The notes under the pieces are model-generated. The model was not told the origin of the DNA and made no database searches. It saw only the letters and a list, made by a program, of their open reading frames with translations. Below, in pieces: positions 63,835 to 64,000 of a stretch of 64,000 nt of DNA. A program made the translations under genes and the position numbers. This DNA comes from Zobellia laminariae (GTDB lineage: Bacteria; Bacteroidota; Bacteroidia; Flavobacteriales; Flavobacteriaceae), in NCBI RefSeq assembly GCF_009725995.1, contig NZ_RCNS01000003.1:372001-436000 (forward strand), read 5' to 3'. Numbering within the stretch: the stretch's first letter is position 1; the number at the start of each line of letters is the position of its first letter.

Positions 63835-64000
63835 TTACACTTCTACTTTTTCCAGCTTTAGATTACCCACTTTACATATTTTTAAAGAAACACTATCTGC
63901 TGGAGGTCCGTAGTTTATGATATCATCCTGTGATTTACCAATAACCAAAGAACCCATAGTGCTTGTAACGGATACCTTTCCGTTTTTGGGGTCATTATTT
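63835..64000 (-). CDS. Hypothetical protein, C-terminal 54 residues only
   Basis: A frame enters from the right edge on the minus strand and stops at TAA (63837-63835). The visible part reads NNDPKNGKVSVTSTMGSLVIGKSQDD and ends LKLEKVEV. No family is recognised. The start lies beyond the window, so length and function are unknown. It stands 29 bases upstream of the exported hypothetical protein and might be in the same transcript. Confidence 0.6.
   Translation of the reverse strand, partial: NNDPKNGKVSVTSTMGSLVIGKSQDDIINYGPPADSVSLKICKVGNLKLEKVEV

Noticed and set aside
1..64000. Mobile elements, CRISPR arrays, tRNA and rRNA genes
   Set aside because: No transposase, integrase, regularly spaced repeats or RNA-gene-like sequence was recognised on either strand.

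Overview
The window looks like chromosomal DNA of a marine, polysaccharide-degrading Bacteroidota, most likely a Flavobacteriaceae close to agar- and porphyran-degrading genera such as Zobellia or Maribacter. The evidence is a SusC/SusD pair, AT-rich DNA, almost universal signal peptides or lipoboxes on the enzymes, six S1 sulfatases with cysteine-type active sites, and galactan-type enzymes (GH16 with ExDxxE, two GH117, several GH2, GH29, GH97). No transposase, integrase, phage gene, tRNA, rRNA or CRISPR array was seen.

Layout. 1-1243 (minus) is a truncated GH29 gene. 1605-27657 (plus) is a long enzyme block: GH2, two atypical GH28, sulfatase, GH16, a 48-residue orphan peptide, GH117, a GH43-like propeller, a DUF5060/DUF4038 hydrolase, GH29, an FN3-propeller protein, DUF1080, a sulfatase, a frameshifted sulfatase, a cytochrome-c dehydrogenase-like lipoprotein, and a GH2 lacking the usual acid/base residue. 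A strong terminator follows. 27870-32246 is a three-gene unit: secreted FAD oxidoreductase, a protein with a covalent-flavin motif, and a CstA-type transporter. 32255-33271 (minus) is a GntR/LacI-hybrid regulator. 33660-61305 (plus) holds SusC, SusD, an SSS symporter, a second FAD oxidoreductase, an esterase, GH97, GH2, sulfatase, GH2, a propeller protein, GH117, two sulfatases, a GH9-like protein and a beta-propeller lactonase. From 61395 to the right end the genes are on the minus strand and look like ordinary genome: GreA-like factor, glutamate dehydrogenase, a small Cys-rich protein, and two hypothetical proteins.

How it may work together (inference). GH16 would cut a sulfated galactan, SusC/SusD would import oligosaccharides, and sulfatases with exo-enzymes (GH2, GH29, GH97, GH117, propeller proteins) would strip them to monosaccharides taken up by the SSS symporter. 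The presence of FAD oxidoreductases, a flavin-carrier candidate, DUF1080, a cytochrome-c protein and a lactonase suggests an added oxidative route. Tandem 10-bp repeats containing ACTAGA lie at the starts of both the flavin unit and SusC, on either side of the regulator gene, and are the best candidate operators for it. No database search was possible, so substrate assignments rest on motif recognition.
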